Assembly: GCA_026996605.1 (NCBI GenBank)
Contig: JALWLE010000070.1
Span: forward strand, 1 to 48,170
DNA: 48,170 nt
Direction of reading: 5' to 3'
Source: Flavobacteriales bacterium
GTDB taxonomy: Bacteria > Bacteroidota > Bacteroidia > Flavobacteriales > Flavobacteriaceae
Shown: piece after piece, positions 19,332-26,784 of the stretch
Position numbering within the stretch: position 1 is the stretch's first letter
How the letters are laid out: each line of letters starts with the position of its first letter
Notes under the pieces: generated by a model
Told to the model about the DNA's origin: nothing
What the model saw: the letters and a program-made list of their open reading frames with translations, nothing else
Database searches by the model: none
Position numbers and translations under genes: made by a program

Positions 19332-19339
19332 AAATAAAT
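19332..19339. repeat. 8-bp target duplication, right copy, element 1
   Basis: AAATAAAT, identical to 19100-19107. Confidence 0.75.
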
Positions 19340-19447
19340 AAAAGCTTAAATTTGAATAATGTTTCTAAAGACATTATATTCTCTAATAACTTGAAACTAA
19401 TTAACAACTCGACAACATTTTTTTTAATATTTAGTTATAATATTAAA

Positions 19448-20050
19448 ATGTTCAGTATGCAAAAATTATTTATATTTTTCTTTTTAAGTTTTATATTTTG
19501 TAATTGTTCTGAAGAAAAAGTATCTGCACAAAAAACTTTTGATCCTTTTAAAAAGTTGAATGCCTATAAATCTATAATCAAAAAAAGAAATCTCAATAAA
19601 CAATATGTTTTTGTTGTTAATTATAAAGAACATTCAGGGAAAAAACGCATGTATCTTATCGATATTCTAAATAAAAAAGTTATTAGAAAAATAATGGTTG
19701 CTCATGGCAAAAAATCAGAATCAAAATTAGGATATGCCACCGATTTTTCTAATAAAATCAATTCAAATAAATCTTCAATCGGTTATGCTATTGTAAATCA
19801 AAGAGCATATAGTAAATGGGGGACACATGTCAAATATTGGCTCGATGGTATTAGTAATACCAATTCAAATATGCGTAAACGTGTTATGGTATTACACTCT
19901 TATGAATACGTACCTTCTTATGAAACTTATCCGTTACCTATTATTACCAGTTTGGGATGTGTTATGATAGCAAAAAAAGATATGACATTTATTGATGAAA
20001 TAATAAAAAAACAAAAAAATAAACGGATATTGATGGATATTCAAGGTTGA
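19448..20050 (+). CDS. YkuD_2-type L,D-transpeptidase catalytic domain lipoprotein
   Basis: About 200 residues from the ATG at 19448 (or the ATG at 19457). A longer TTG-started frame from 19352 would add 32 residues that do not look like a signal. From 19448 the protein begins MFSMQKLFIFFFLSFIF with a lipid-type cysteine soon after (CNCSEE). The catalytic region has VVNYKEHSGKKRMYLIDI, a His in RVMVLHSYEY, and the nucleophile cysteine in SLGCVMI. Family members of this YkuD_2 group act on peptidoglycan stem peptides in the periplasm. The SLGC spelling differs from the more usual SxGC. It lies alone downstream of the MITE-like element. Confidence 0.78.
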   Translation: MFSMQKLFIFFFLSFIFCNCSEEKVSAQKTFDPFKKLNAYKSIIKKRNLNKQYVFVVNYKEHSGKKRMYLIDILNKKVIRKIMVAHGKKSESKLGYATDFSNKINSNKSSIGYAIVNQRAYSKWGTHVKYWLDGISNTNSNMRKRVMVLHSYEYVPSYETYPLPIITSLGCVMIAKKDMTFIDEIIKKQKNKRILMDIQG

Positions 20051-20116
20051 ACTTTTATCAATATTAGTTTTGATAATTTTGTATCAAATTAATTTCTTAT
20101 TTCTTTAAAGAAATCC

Positions 20117-20161
20117 GGTCACTTCGATACATCCCGATAATAATCGGGACACTCAGTGACC
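20117..20161. repeat. Nested palindrome between convergent genes
   Basis: Outer arms GGTCACT (20117-20123) and AGTGACC (20155-20161) enclose inner arms TCCCGAT (20132-20138) and ATCGGGA (20143-20149). The outer arm's last base is the first base of the gldD stop complement. The TCCCGAT-ATCGGGA core is similar to motifs in the fold-back repeats here. It may terminate transcription of both convergent genes, though no T-run follows. Confidence 0.6.
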
Positions 20162-20736
20162 TACCGCCACCGCAAACTTTCTACCAAACGCATGACATCT
20201 TTTTCCAGATATTTCACCGCCGGCATGATGGAATCGTAGTTTGGTTGGGCATAAAAATACAAGGATCCGTCTAAAAAATGTTTGATACTGTCAGTAGCGT
20301 GAAATTGGATTTGCGAAGCGGCATTACCGGTTACTTGATTAATTGTGGCGTAAACACTGTCTTTATCATTGATATAATCACGGGTAATGATTTCATCGGC
20401 TTTAACGGTGTGTTCGTAGGTAAATTTTTCGGCATCGCGTAACAGTCCTTCCAAATTATGATTTACGGGTTTATAAGTCAAATAAATTTTGGCTTTCATC
20501 TGCGGATAAACCAAGTTTATTTTTTTATCGGAAACCCGTTCAATCTTGGCAAGATTAGATTTGTCAAGACTAAAATGTTTAAAATCAACCTTTTGATATA
20601 CGGCTTGCGGATACTCTAAACGCAATTGGGCTTTGGGTTTGGGAAAAACCTCATCAACGGAACAAGCCGATAGCCAAATAATGCTTGTTACTATAATCAG
20701 AATACGAATAAAATAATATGTTTGATTGGTTTGCAT
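20161..20736 (-). CDS. gldD: Gliding motility lipoprotein GldD
   Basis: A 191-residue lipoprotein (IWLSAC, cysteine at residue 26). The family pattern is clear: PKPKAQLRLEYP near the start, KAKIYLTYKP, LLRDAEKFTYEHTVKADEI, AASQIQFHATDS and HFLDGSLYFYAQPNYDSI. GldD is an envelope component required for gliding and type IX secretion in flavobacteria. In well-studied genomes it follows ssb-gldE; here it lies 6 bases downstream of asnS and neither ssb nor gldE is adjacent. The unit is therefore asnS-gldD. Confidence 0.93.
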   Translation of the reverse strand: MQTNQTYYFIRILIIVTSIIWLSACSVDEVFPKPKAQLRLEYPQAVYQKVDFKHFSLDKSNLAKIERVSDKKINLVYPQMKAKIYLTYKPVNHNLEGLLRDAEKFTYEHTVKADEIITRDYINDKDSVYATINQVTGNAASQIQFHATDSIKHFLDGSLYFYAQPNYDSIMPAVKYLEKDVMRLVESLRWR

Positions 20737-20742
20737 AGTCTA

Positions 20743-22167
20743 TCAAAAAGCAGCATTGCCCGGATAGCGCGGGTAAGGAATTACATCACGGATATTACCC
20801 ATACCGGTTACAAATTGCACCATACGTTCAAAACCCAGTCCGAAACCGCTGTGAACTGCCGTCCCGAAGCGACGCGTATCGATATACCAGTACAATTCTT
20901 CTTGGTCTATCCCTAAATCCTTCATCTTTTGCAACAGTACGTCCAAGCGTTCTTCCCGTTGTGAACCGCCAATGATTTCTCCGATACCGGGGAATAAAAC
21001 GTCCATGGCGCGAACGGTTTTTTCGTCATCGTTGAGTCGCATATAAAAGGCTTTGATTTTGGCAGGATAATCATAAATAATCACCGGACTTTTAAAATGT
21101 TTTTCGACCAAATAGCGTTCGTGTTCACTTTGTAAATCTACCCCCCACTCGACCGGAAATTTAAACTTTTTCTTTTTATAAGCTTTAGAATTACGTAAGA
21201 TTTCTATGGCTTCGGTATAGCTCAAACGGATAAAATTATTGTCCAATACAAATTGTAATTTTTCAATCAATGCCAATTCGCTACGTTGTGCTTGGGGTTT
21301 TTGTTTTTCTTCATTTTTAAGTCGCATTTCCAAAAATTGCAAATCTTCATAATTCTTGTCCAAAACGGCTTTGATAATATATTTGACAAAACTTTCGGCT
21401 AAATCCATATCACCGTGTAAGTCCATAAAAGCCACTTCGGGTTCTATCATCCAAAATTCAGCCAAATGACGGGTTGTATTAGAATTTTCGGCTCTAAAAG
21501 TCGGTCCGAAAGTATAGACTTTTCCTAGTGCCATGGCATAAGTTTCCGCTTCCAACTGTCCGGAAACGGTCAAATTGGTTTTGCGTCCGAAAAAATCTTT
21601 TTTGTAGTCAATTTCACCGGCTTCGTTACGTGGTGGCTGCGCAGGATCAAGTGTCGTTACTTGAAACATTTCGCCGGCACCTTCGGCATCAGCGCCTGTG
21701 ATAATCGGTGTGTTGACATATAAAAAATTATTTTCTTGAAAATATTGATGTACGGCAAAAGACAGGGTATTACGCACCCGCATAATGGCGCCAAACAAGG
21801 TGGTACGCGGTCGCAAATGCGCCTTTTCTCGCAAAAACTCTAAAGTATGTCGTTTGGGTTGGATAGGAAATTTTTCAGGGTCGGATTCCCCCAAAATTTC
21901 CAGTTCATTAACTAAAACTTCTACTTTTTGCCCTTTACCCATACTTTCTACCAGTTCGCCTTTGGCATAAATCGCTGCACCGGTATTGATTTTTTTACGC
22001 AAATTTTCATCAAATTGCTCAGGGTCAATTACCAATTGTAAATTTTGAATCGTTGAACCGTCATTTACGGCAATAAAACGGTCGTTTCTAAATGTTTTAA
22101 CCCAAGCTTTGACTTCAACCGGTTGGTTGAGTTGTTCGGAATTTATAATTTGTTTGATTGTTTTCAT
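20743..22167 (-). CDS. asnS: Asparagine-tRNA ligase
   Basis: A 474-residue class II aminoacyl-tRNA synthetase that charges tRNA-Asn. An N-terminal OB-fold anticodon-binding domain (VKAWVKTFRNDRFIAVNDG) precedes the catalytic core. Motif 2 is seen in YTFGPTFRAENSNTTRHLAEFWMIEPE and motif 3 in GFGLGFERMVQFVTGMGNIRDVIPYPR. The Asn rather than Asp identity rests on the overall spelling and on the lack of the AspS insert. GldD follows 6 bases downstream. A possible -7 box lies 54 bases upstream. Confidence 0.97.
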   Translation of the reverse strand: MKTIKQIINSEQLNQPVEVKAWVKTFRNDRFIAVNDGSTIQNLQLVIDPEQFDENLRKKINTGAAIYAKGELVESMGKGQKVEVLVNELEILGESDPEKFPIQPKRHTLEFLREKAHLRPRTTLFGAIMRVRNTLSFAVHQYFQENNFLYVNTPIITGADAEGAGEMFQVTTLDPAQPPRNEAGEIDYKKDFFGRKTNLTVSGQLEAETYAMALGKVYTFGPTFRAENSNTTRHLAEFWMIEPEVAFMDLHGDMDLAESFVKYIIKAVLDKNYEDLQFLEMRLKNEEKQKPQAQRSELALIEKLQFVLDNNFIRLSYTEAIEILRNSKAYKKKKFKFPVEWGVDLQSEHERYLVEKHFKSPVIIYDYPAKIKAFYMRLNDDEKTVRAMDVLFPGIGEIIGGSQREERLDVLLQKMKDLGIDQEELYWYIDTRRFGTAVHSGFGLGFERMVQFVTGMGNIRDVIPYPRYPGNAAF

Positions 22168-22220
22168 AAATAATAATATTCTAAAACATCAAAAATAATT
22201 GATATATTTTAAATGACCGG

Positions 22221-22228
22221 CAAATTTA
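22221..22228 (-). promoter_or_regulatory. Possible -7 box for asnS
   Basis: The minus strand reads TAAATTTG, matching TAnnTTTG, 54 bases before the ATG. No -33 partner seen. Confidence 0.35.
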
Positions 22229-22281
22229 ATAAAATTATACGGATTGAAGTTTTACTATTTAATGCTTACCTATACATTTAT

Positions 22282-22289
22282 AAGAATTT
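22282..22289. repeat. 8-bp target duplication, left copy, element 2
   Basis: AAGAATTT, identical to 22460-22467. Confidence 0.75.
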
Positions 22290-22459
22290 AGGGCTATGTT
22301 GTTTTGTGTGGGTAATAATAAATTAGGTTTAAGAATCATACAATCATGGTTATTATTTTTTTATATAATAATTAAACAAAGTCTTTGATCCCTAAAAATA
22401 TCTGGGGACATTATTCTTTGAGATATTATAATATTACCCACCTAAATCAATATCGAGCC
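22290..22459. mobile_element. MITE-like element 2
   Basis: A 170-base element related to 19108-19331. The first 70 or so bases and the last 50 or so match, including TGGGTAATA near the left and TATTACCCA near the right. The left tip has three changed bases (AGGGCTAT instead of GGCTCTAT) and the right tip reads ATCGAGCC. The centre is shorter and lacks the REP-like palindromes of element 1. It is flanked by its own perfect 8-bp duplication, so the two copies arose by separate insertions. It sits between asnS and coaD. Confidence 0.8.
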
Positions 22460-22467
22460 AAGAATTT
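22460..22467. repeat. 8-bp target duplication, right copy, element 2
   Basis: AAGAATTT, identical to 22282-22289. Confidence 0.75.
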
Positions 22468-22528
22468 TCAATTTTTAATATTCAACTATTAACTAAATTT
22501 TTCTATTTTTACACAAATTAAACAAATT

Positions 22529-22999
22529 ATGACTTCAGCTGTTTTTCCCGGCTCATTTGACCCCATTACCTTGGGGCATACCGATATTATCAACCGGGCA
22601 TTACCTTTATTTGACCGTTTGATTATAGCTATCGGTATCAATGTTGATAAAAATTATATGTTTGACACCGAAACGCGGATAGAAATGATCAAAGCGGTCT
22701 ATCACAATGAACCTAAAATACAGGTTGTGAAATATTCGGGCTTGACCGTAGATTTTTGTCATCAGCACCAATTAAGTTTTATTTTACGGGGACTGCGTAA
22801 TCCGGCGGATTTTGAATTTGAGAAAGCCATAGCCCAAACCAACCGGAAACTCGGTGATATTGAAACTGTCTTTTTATTGACCGGACCGGAAACATCTTTT
22901 ATCAGTAGTAGCATTGTCCGCGATATTTGGCGTAATGGCGGGGATATTTCCAAATTGGTGCCGGCTGAAATTATGCCTATTATTGAGAGAATAGGATAA
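22529..22999 (+). CDS. coaD: Phosphopantetheine adenylyltransferase
   Basis: A 156-residue nucleotidyltransferase that makes dephospho-coenzyme A from phosphopantetheine and ATP. The HxGH-type motif is intact in GSFDPITLGHTDII, and the second signature is in SSSIVRDIWRNGGDIS (ISSSxxR). The acceptor region ILRGLRNPADFEFE is typical. Length is normal. It is tail-to-tail with the nuclease gene, 12 bases apart, and downstream of MITE-like element 2. Confidence 0.97.
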   Translation: MTSAVFPGSFDPITLGHTDIINRALPLFDRLIIAIGINVDKNYMFDTETRIEMIKAVYHNEPKIQVVKYSGLTVDFCHQHQLSFILRGLRNPADFEFEKAIAQTNRKLGDIETVFLLTGPETSFISSSIVRDIWRNGGDISKLVPAEIMPIIERIG

Positions 23000-23011
23000 T
23001 CACAAATTTCT

Positions 23012-23839
23012 CTATCGCTGCCAAGATTCAAATTTGACAAATCGCCATTGTTCCGGATATTTGCCTGCTTCCAGTTGGTTTTCAATATTATCGGGTAGTG
23101 CCGGAAAAAAATCAATACCGGTTAGTTTTTCAATGCTATCAACCGGTACCACAAATTCTCTTAAATCTTCTTGCAAATCTTTATGTGGCACCAAAAAACC
23201 GATTAAGCGGACTTTTTTAGGATTTTTATAGTCTAAAACAATTTTATAAAAATAATCCGGAACAGCGACACGTTCTCTACCGATGCGTTCTAATCCGGAT
23301 TGTAAGATGCCACCGGTTACGATATAAAGTTTGCCATAGCGTTTTGTCCAATAGCGTACTTGTTTTTCGAGCTGATTCCATATCCCGCTGTTAAAATAAT
23401 GGTCCATAGGGCTGACATTAGATGTGTAAAAAGTTTCGTCAAAAGCATCTATTGAAAAACGCCGATCGGCTGCCGGCAACAAATGTCCTTTTTCATAACC
23501 GTTAGGATAGTAATTTTTGTAGTGCGCCGAACGTGTTTTGACCAAAGGGTCTCGGACAAAACGCGGACGTTCAATCTGCCGTTTACTCAGTTGTTTAGGA
23601 CTTAAACTATAAGCTACCCACTCGGCATTTTCATATTTTTCGTTATAAGATAAACTATAATAATGATGTTTTACCACCTGTCCGGTTGTAGAGGTAGGCA
23701 GATAATTAAAGGTATCTTTTTCAATAGTTACCGGTAATGTCGTGTCGGTTTGCCGCTGATTTTGACAAGAAACGAATAATAAAATCAATAACAATATTGA
23801 TAAAGGCATTTCTATATTGATGTTTTTATGAACTTTCAT
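23012..23839 (-). CDS. DNA/RNA non-specific endonuclease, lipoprotein
   Basis: A 275-residue secreted nuclease with a beta-beta-alpha metal fold. The signal ends in a lipobox (ILLFVSC). The catalytic motif is EKGHLLPAADR (DRGH variant; His is the general base), followed by the metal-binding Asn in NVSPMDHYFNSGIWNQLE. The start could instead be the internal methionine just before PLSILLLI, which gives a tighter lipoprotein signal. It probably degrades extracellular or periplasmic nucleic acid for nutrition. Common in flavobacteria. Confidence 0.9.
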   Translation of the reverse strand: MKVHKNINIEMPLSILLLILLFVSCQNQRQTDTTLPVTIEKDTFNYLPTSTTGQVVKHHYYSLSYNEKYENAEWVAYSLSPKQLSKRQIERPRFVRDPLVKTRSAHYKNYYPNGYEKGHLLPAADRRFSIDAFDETFYTSNVSPMDHYFNSGIWNQLEKQVRYWTKRYGKLYIVTGGILQSGLERIGRERVAVPDYFYKIVLDYKNPKKVRLIGFLVPHKDLQEDLREFVVPVDSIEKLTGIDFFPALPDNIENQLEAGKYPEQWRFVKFESWQR

Positions 23840-23897
23840 TTATTTTTTTAAATCATTGTTGTCCGGTAAAGCTACCAATTTTTTAGAAAAAGCGAGG

Positions 23898-23929
23898 TTT
23901 GAAAAAATCGCCCCTCGCTATTATCTTTG
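23898..23929 (+). promoter_or_regulatory. Near-perfect promoter with no intact gene downstream
   Basis: TTTG at 23898-23901, a 20-base spacer, and TATCTTTG at 23922-23929, an exact Bacteroidota promoter. Arms AGCGAGG (23891-23897) and CCTCGCT (23913-23919) can pair around the -33 box. The ATG at 23959, 29 bases downstream, opens only an 11-codon frame. The restriction-modification gene starts 374 bases further on, so this may be its promoter or a leftover. Confidence 0.6.
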
Positions 23930-23958
23930 CATTTAGCAAAATTATAATTCAAAAAGAT

Positions 23959-24067
23959 ATGAGCAAAGATAAAAATTTTATCGAACAGCCGTGATACGGA
24001 ATTAGATTTAAAACAATTTTTCATCTGTTTTTTTTATTTTAACATCAATGTCAGATGTAACCTTTGA
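23959..24067 (+). pseudogene. Possible remnant of a gene start
   Basis: ATG at 23959 begins MSKDKNFIEQP and stops at 23992-23994. In the +1 frame from 23990 the sequence continues RDTELDLKQFFICFFYF and stops at 24065. Joined with one shift, the fragment resembles the polar start and TELDL-type entry into a membrane helix seen in some chain-length-determinant-like proteins, but that comparison is weak. The strong promoter just upstream and the fold-back repeat overlapping its end (24059) suggest a decayed gene. It may also be a short leader peptide. Confidence 0.35.
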
Positions 24068-24126
24068 TGATTAAAATAATCATTTCGTTGTGTGTTTAAT
24101 AATTATTTTAATCATGTCGGTTTCAT
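24059..24126 (+). repeat. Fold-back intergenic repeat, copy B (internally deleted)
   Basis: A 68-base match to 34634-34749 and to the complement of 3651-3763. It keeps AACCTTTGATGATTAAAAT and the right half to GTCGGTTTCAT, but lacks the left end and about 24 bases of the TCCCGA-TCGGGA loop. The two arms still pair. The rest of 24127-24303 is AT-rich with no feature seen. Confidence 0.72.
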
Positions 24127-24303
24127 AACTGATTAAATTACAATAAGTCTGTTTTAAAACTATTTTAAAATCTGTAGGACGTAATCTGTATAAGTTAAAA
24201 AATTGCTTATACAATATATAAAAAAATTACTGTTCTGATAATTTTTATAAATTAGCAGAAAAAAGTTAAATATATTAAACAAAAGAAAATTAGATATATA
24301 ATC

Positions 24304-26778
24304 ATGGCTACTGAAAGGAAAAATGAGGCAAATACAGATATTAAGGTTTTTAACTTTCTTTCAAATGAAAGGAATTTTTCAGAAAAATGGAATGTAAAAA
24401 AAGTTAAAAACAAGGCAATAACCGAATGTTTAAGTGAAGCAAGCAAATCTGGAAAGCAAAATAGAGGTGAACCTGATTTAATTTACCTAAATGAAAATCG
24501 AAAATTATTAATATTAATTGAAAATAAAGATGTAATTAAAGACCATAAATCAGCAAAAGGAAACAAACCCAAAGGTTTTGCTGTTGATGGTATTAAACAT
24601 TATTTAAAATTCTTTTTGACGGAAAATATTTCAAAATTATCACAAACAACACAAAAGTATCTTAAAGGTTTTAAAATAATTGGTATTGCATTTTCAGGAG
24701 ATATTGATGATGAACTTAATCACTTAATATCGACATTTATAATTCAAGATGATAAAATTATAGACATAAATATTGGAGAGTTTCTTAACGAGAGAGACTA
24801 TATATCATTGTTTGAAAACCTTGATTTAGAAAAAATTACTAATAACATTTCAAAAAGTTCCGGTGAAATTAACCGTATATTAAGAAACCTTGACTCTCAA
24901 AAAAGACCGGTTTTGTTAAGTGCCTTAATGATTTGTCTTTATGAAAAAGAAAACACACCAAATGATTTTAAAAACAATTATCAAAATTGGCAAATAAATA
25001 CTATTATTAGAAATATCCCTGCAACTATAAATGATATTCTATTAGAAGAAGGAATTTCACAAAATAAAATAGACATATTAATTAATGAACTTGCCTTTAT
25101 CAAAACAGATAAAGATTTAAATGATACCAACATATTAAAAGAAATATTAATAGAATTAGAAAATAATGTTATTCCTCTTTTTAACAATAACTCTTCATAC
25201 GATATTATTGGTAAGTTTTATGAGGAATTTCTTCGTTATGCAGGTGTCTCAAATGTAAAAAAAGGTATTGTTTTAACCCCTAATCATATCACAAAACTTT
25301 TTACAGAATTAATAGATATTAAAACAAATGATATAATATTTGATCCTGCTTGTGGAACAGGAGCATTTTTAATTTCAGGAATGGACAAATTAATGGACAA
25401 AATTTTACATTCCGACATCCCGAATAAACACGAAAAAATAAAGCGATTAAAAGAAAATCAGTTGTTAGGTTTTGAAAAAAGTAATACAATGTATTCTTTA
25501 GCCATCTCAAATATGCTATTCAGAGGCGATGGTAAATCAAGAATACATAATATTGATTTTTTTAGTGATGAAGCAAATGAAATTTTAAATGAAGTTCAAC
25601 CCACAATTGGTTTCGTCAATCCACCTTATGGGGGAAGAAACAATAAAAATAATCCAACAAAAAAAGAAATACAATTTTTAGAAAAAATGCTTGATAACGT
25701 TAGTCGGTATGGAATTATAATTGCACCACTATCAACATATTTTAAAGATGATTTAGTTAGAAATAGAATTTTATCTAAACACACTTTAAAATATGTTATA
25801 AATATGCCTTCTGAATTATTTCAACCTAATGCTTCAACACATACAGCTATTGCTGTTTTTGAAACAAATTTACCCCACAATAATAAAAAAGTGGTTTTAT
25901 ACGAATTAAAAGATGATGGCTTTGTTTTATCTAAACATAAAGGAAGAACAGATGTTTATAATAAATGGAATACTATAAAACATAATTTATTTGAAAAACT
26001 AACAGCACCTGAAAAATACAACGACAATATTAATTTAGTATATAAAAATATCAGTAAAAATGATGAATGGATATTGCAAGCACATATGAAAACTGATTAT
26101 TCACCGTTAAGTGATAAAGATTTTATCAATACCATAAAAGAACATATCATCTTTTCAACAAAGTATAAATTAAATATTTTAGATAAAAAAATTGATGAAA
26201 TTACATTTATGGAAATTTTGTTAAAGAATAATTTTACAAATGAATCAATTTTACAAGAAAAAAAGACACTTGATTTAGAACAATGGAAAGAAATAAAAAT
26301 TGCAGAACTTTTTAATATTGAAAAAGGAGAGCGACTTACTGAAGTAGATAGAATTGACGGGACAATTTCCATACCGTTAATAACAGCTTCATCTGTAAAT
26401 AACGGTATTACTTCATTTATTGACTATGAAATATTTAAAACAAAGAAAAAACTTAATAATAATAAGATTACAATAGATATGTTTGGTAATGTGTTCTATC
26501 AATATTTTAAATATTTTAGCGATGATAATATTCATACCTTATATTATAAAAATGGAAAATATGAAAAATATTATCAAAATAAATATGTCAATTTGTTTTT
26601 CGTAACGATTTTAAGAAAAATCAAAAACAAATACAGTTTTGGACGTCAAGTTAGATTAAAACGACTTTGGTCAGAAACCGTAAAGTTACCTTACTTAGAT
26701 GGAGAACCTGATTTTGAATTTATGGAAAAGTATATTAAATCTCTGCCATATTCAATAGAAATTGATAAAAATGAATGA
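24304..26778 (+). CDS. Fused restriction-modification protein (nuclease, N6-adenine methylase, specificity domain)
   Basis: An 824-residue protein. Residues about 50-80 hold a PD-(D/E)xK-like nuclease motif (GEPDLIYL then LILIENKD, Asp58, Glu73, Lys75). Residues about 290-530 are an N6-adenine methylase: AdoMet motif FDPACGTGAFL (346-356) and catalytic NPPYGG (439-444). Residues about 658-815 look like a type I HsdS target-recognition domain (WKEIKIAELFNIEKGERL to PDFEFMEKYIKSL). This is the layout of type IIG-like enzymes, which cut and methylate with one chain. No hsdR, hsdM or hsdS neighbour exists. Codons are more A/T-rich than flanking genes and it sits beside repeats, which suggests transfer. 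Its stop is only 6 bases from the convergent polA stop. Confidence 0.82.
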   Translation: MATERKNEANTDIKVFNFLSNERNFSEKWNVKKVKNKAITECLSEASKSGKQNRGEPDLIYLNENRKLLILIENKDVIKDHKSAKGNKPKGFAVDGIKHYLKFFLTENISKLSQTTQKYLKGFKIIGIAFSGDIDDELNHLISTFIIQDDKIIDINIGEFLNERDYISLFENLDLEKITNNISKSSGEINRILRNLDSQKRPVLLSALMICLYEKENTPNDFKNNYQNWQINTIIRNIPATINDILLEEGISQNKIDILINELAFIKTDKDLNDTNILKEILIELENNVIPLFNNNSSYDIIGKFYEEFLRYAGVSNVKKGIVLTPNHITKLFTELIDIKTNDIIFDPACGTGAFLISGMDKLMDKILHSDIPNKHEKIKRLKENQLLGFEKSNTMYSLAISNMLFRGDGKSRIHNIDFFSDEANEILNEVQPTIGFVNPPYGGRNNKNNPTKKEIQFLEKMLDNVSRYGIIIAPLSTYFKDDLVRNRILSKHTLKYVINMPSELFQPNASTHTAIAVFETNLPHNNKKVVLYELKDDGFVLSKHKGRTDVYNKWNTIKHNLFEKLTAPEKYNDNINLVYKNISKNDEWILQAHMKTDYSPLSDKDFINTIKEHIIFSTKYKLNILDKKIDEITFMEILLKNNFTNESILQEKKTLDLEQWKEIKIAELFNIEKGERLTEVDRIDGTISIPLITASSVNNGITSFIDYEIFKTKKKLNNNKITIDMFGNVFYQYFKYFSDDNIHTLYYKNGKYEKYYQNKYVNLFFVTILRKIKNKYSFGRQVRLKRLWSETVKLPYLDGEPDFEFMEKYIKSLPYSIEIDKNE

Positions 26779-26784
26779 CGTATT

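Noticed and set aside
24304-26778. HsdM subunit of a three-gene type I system
   Set aside because: No hsdR or hsdS gene is adjacent, and the protein itself carries nuclease-like and recognition regions.
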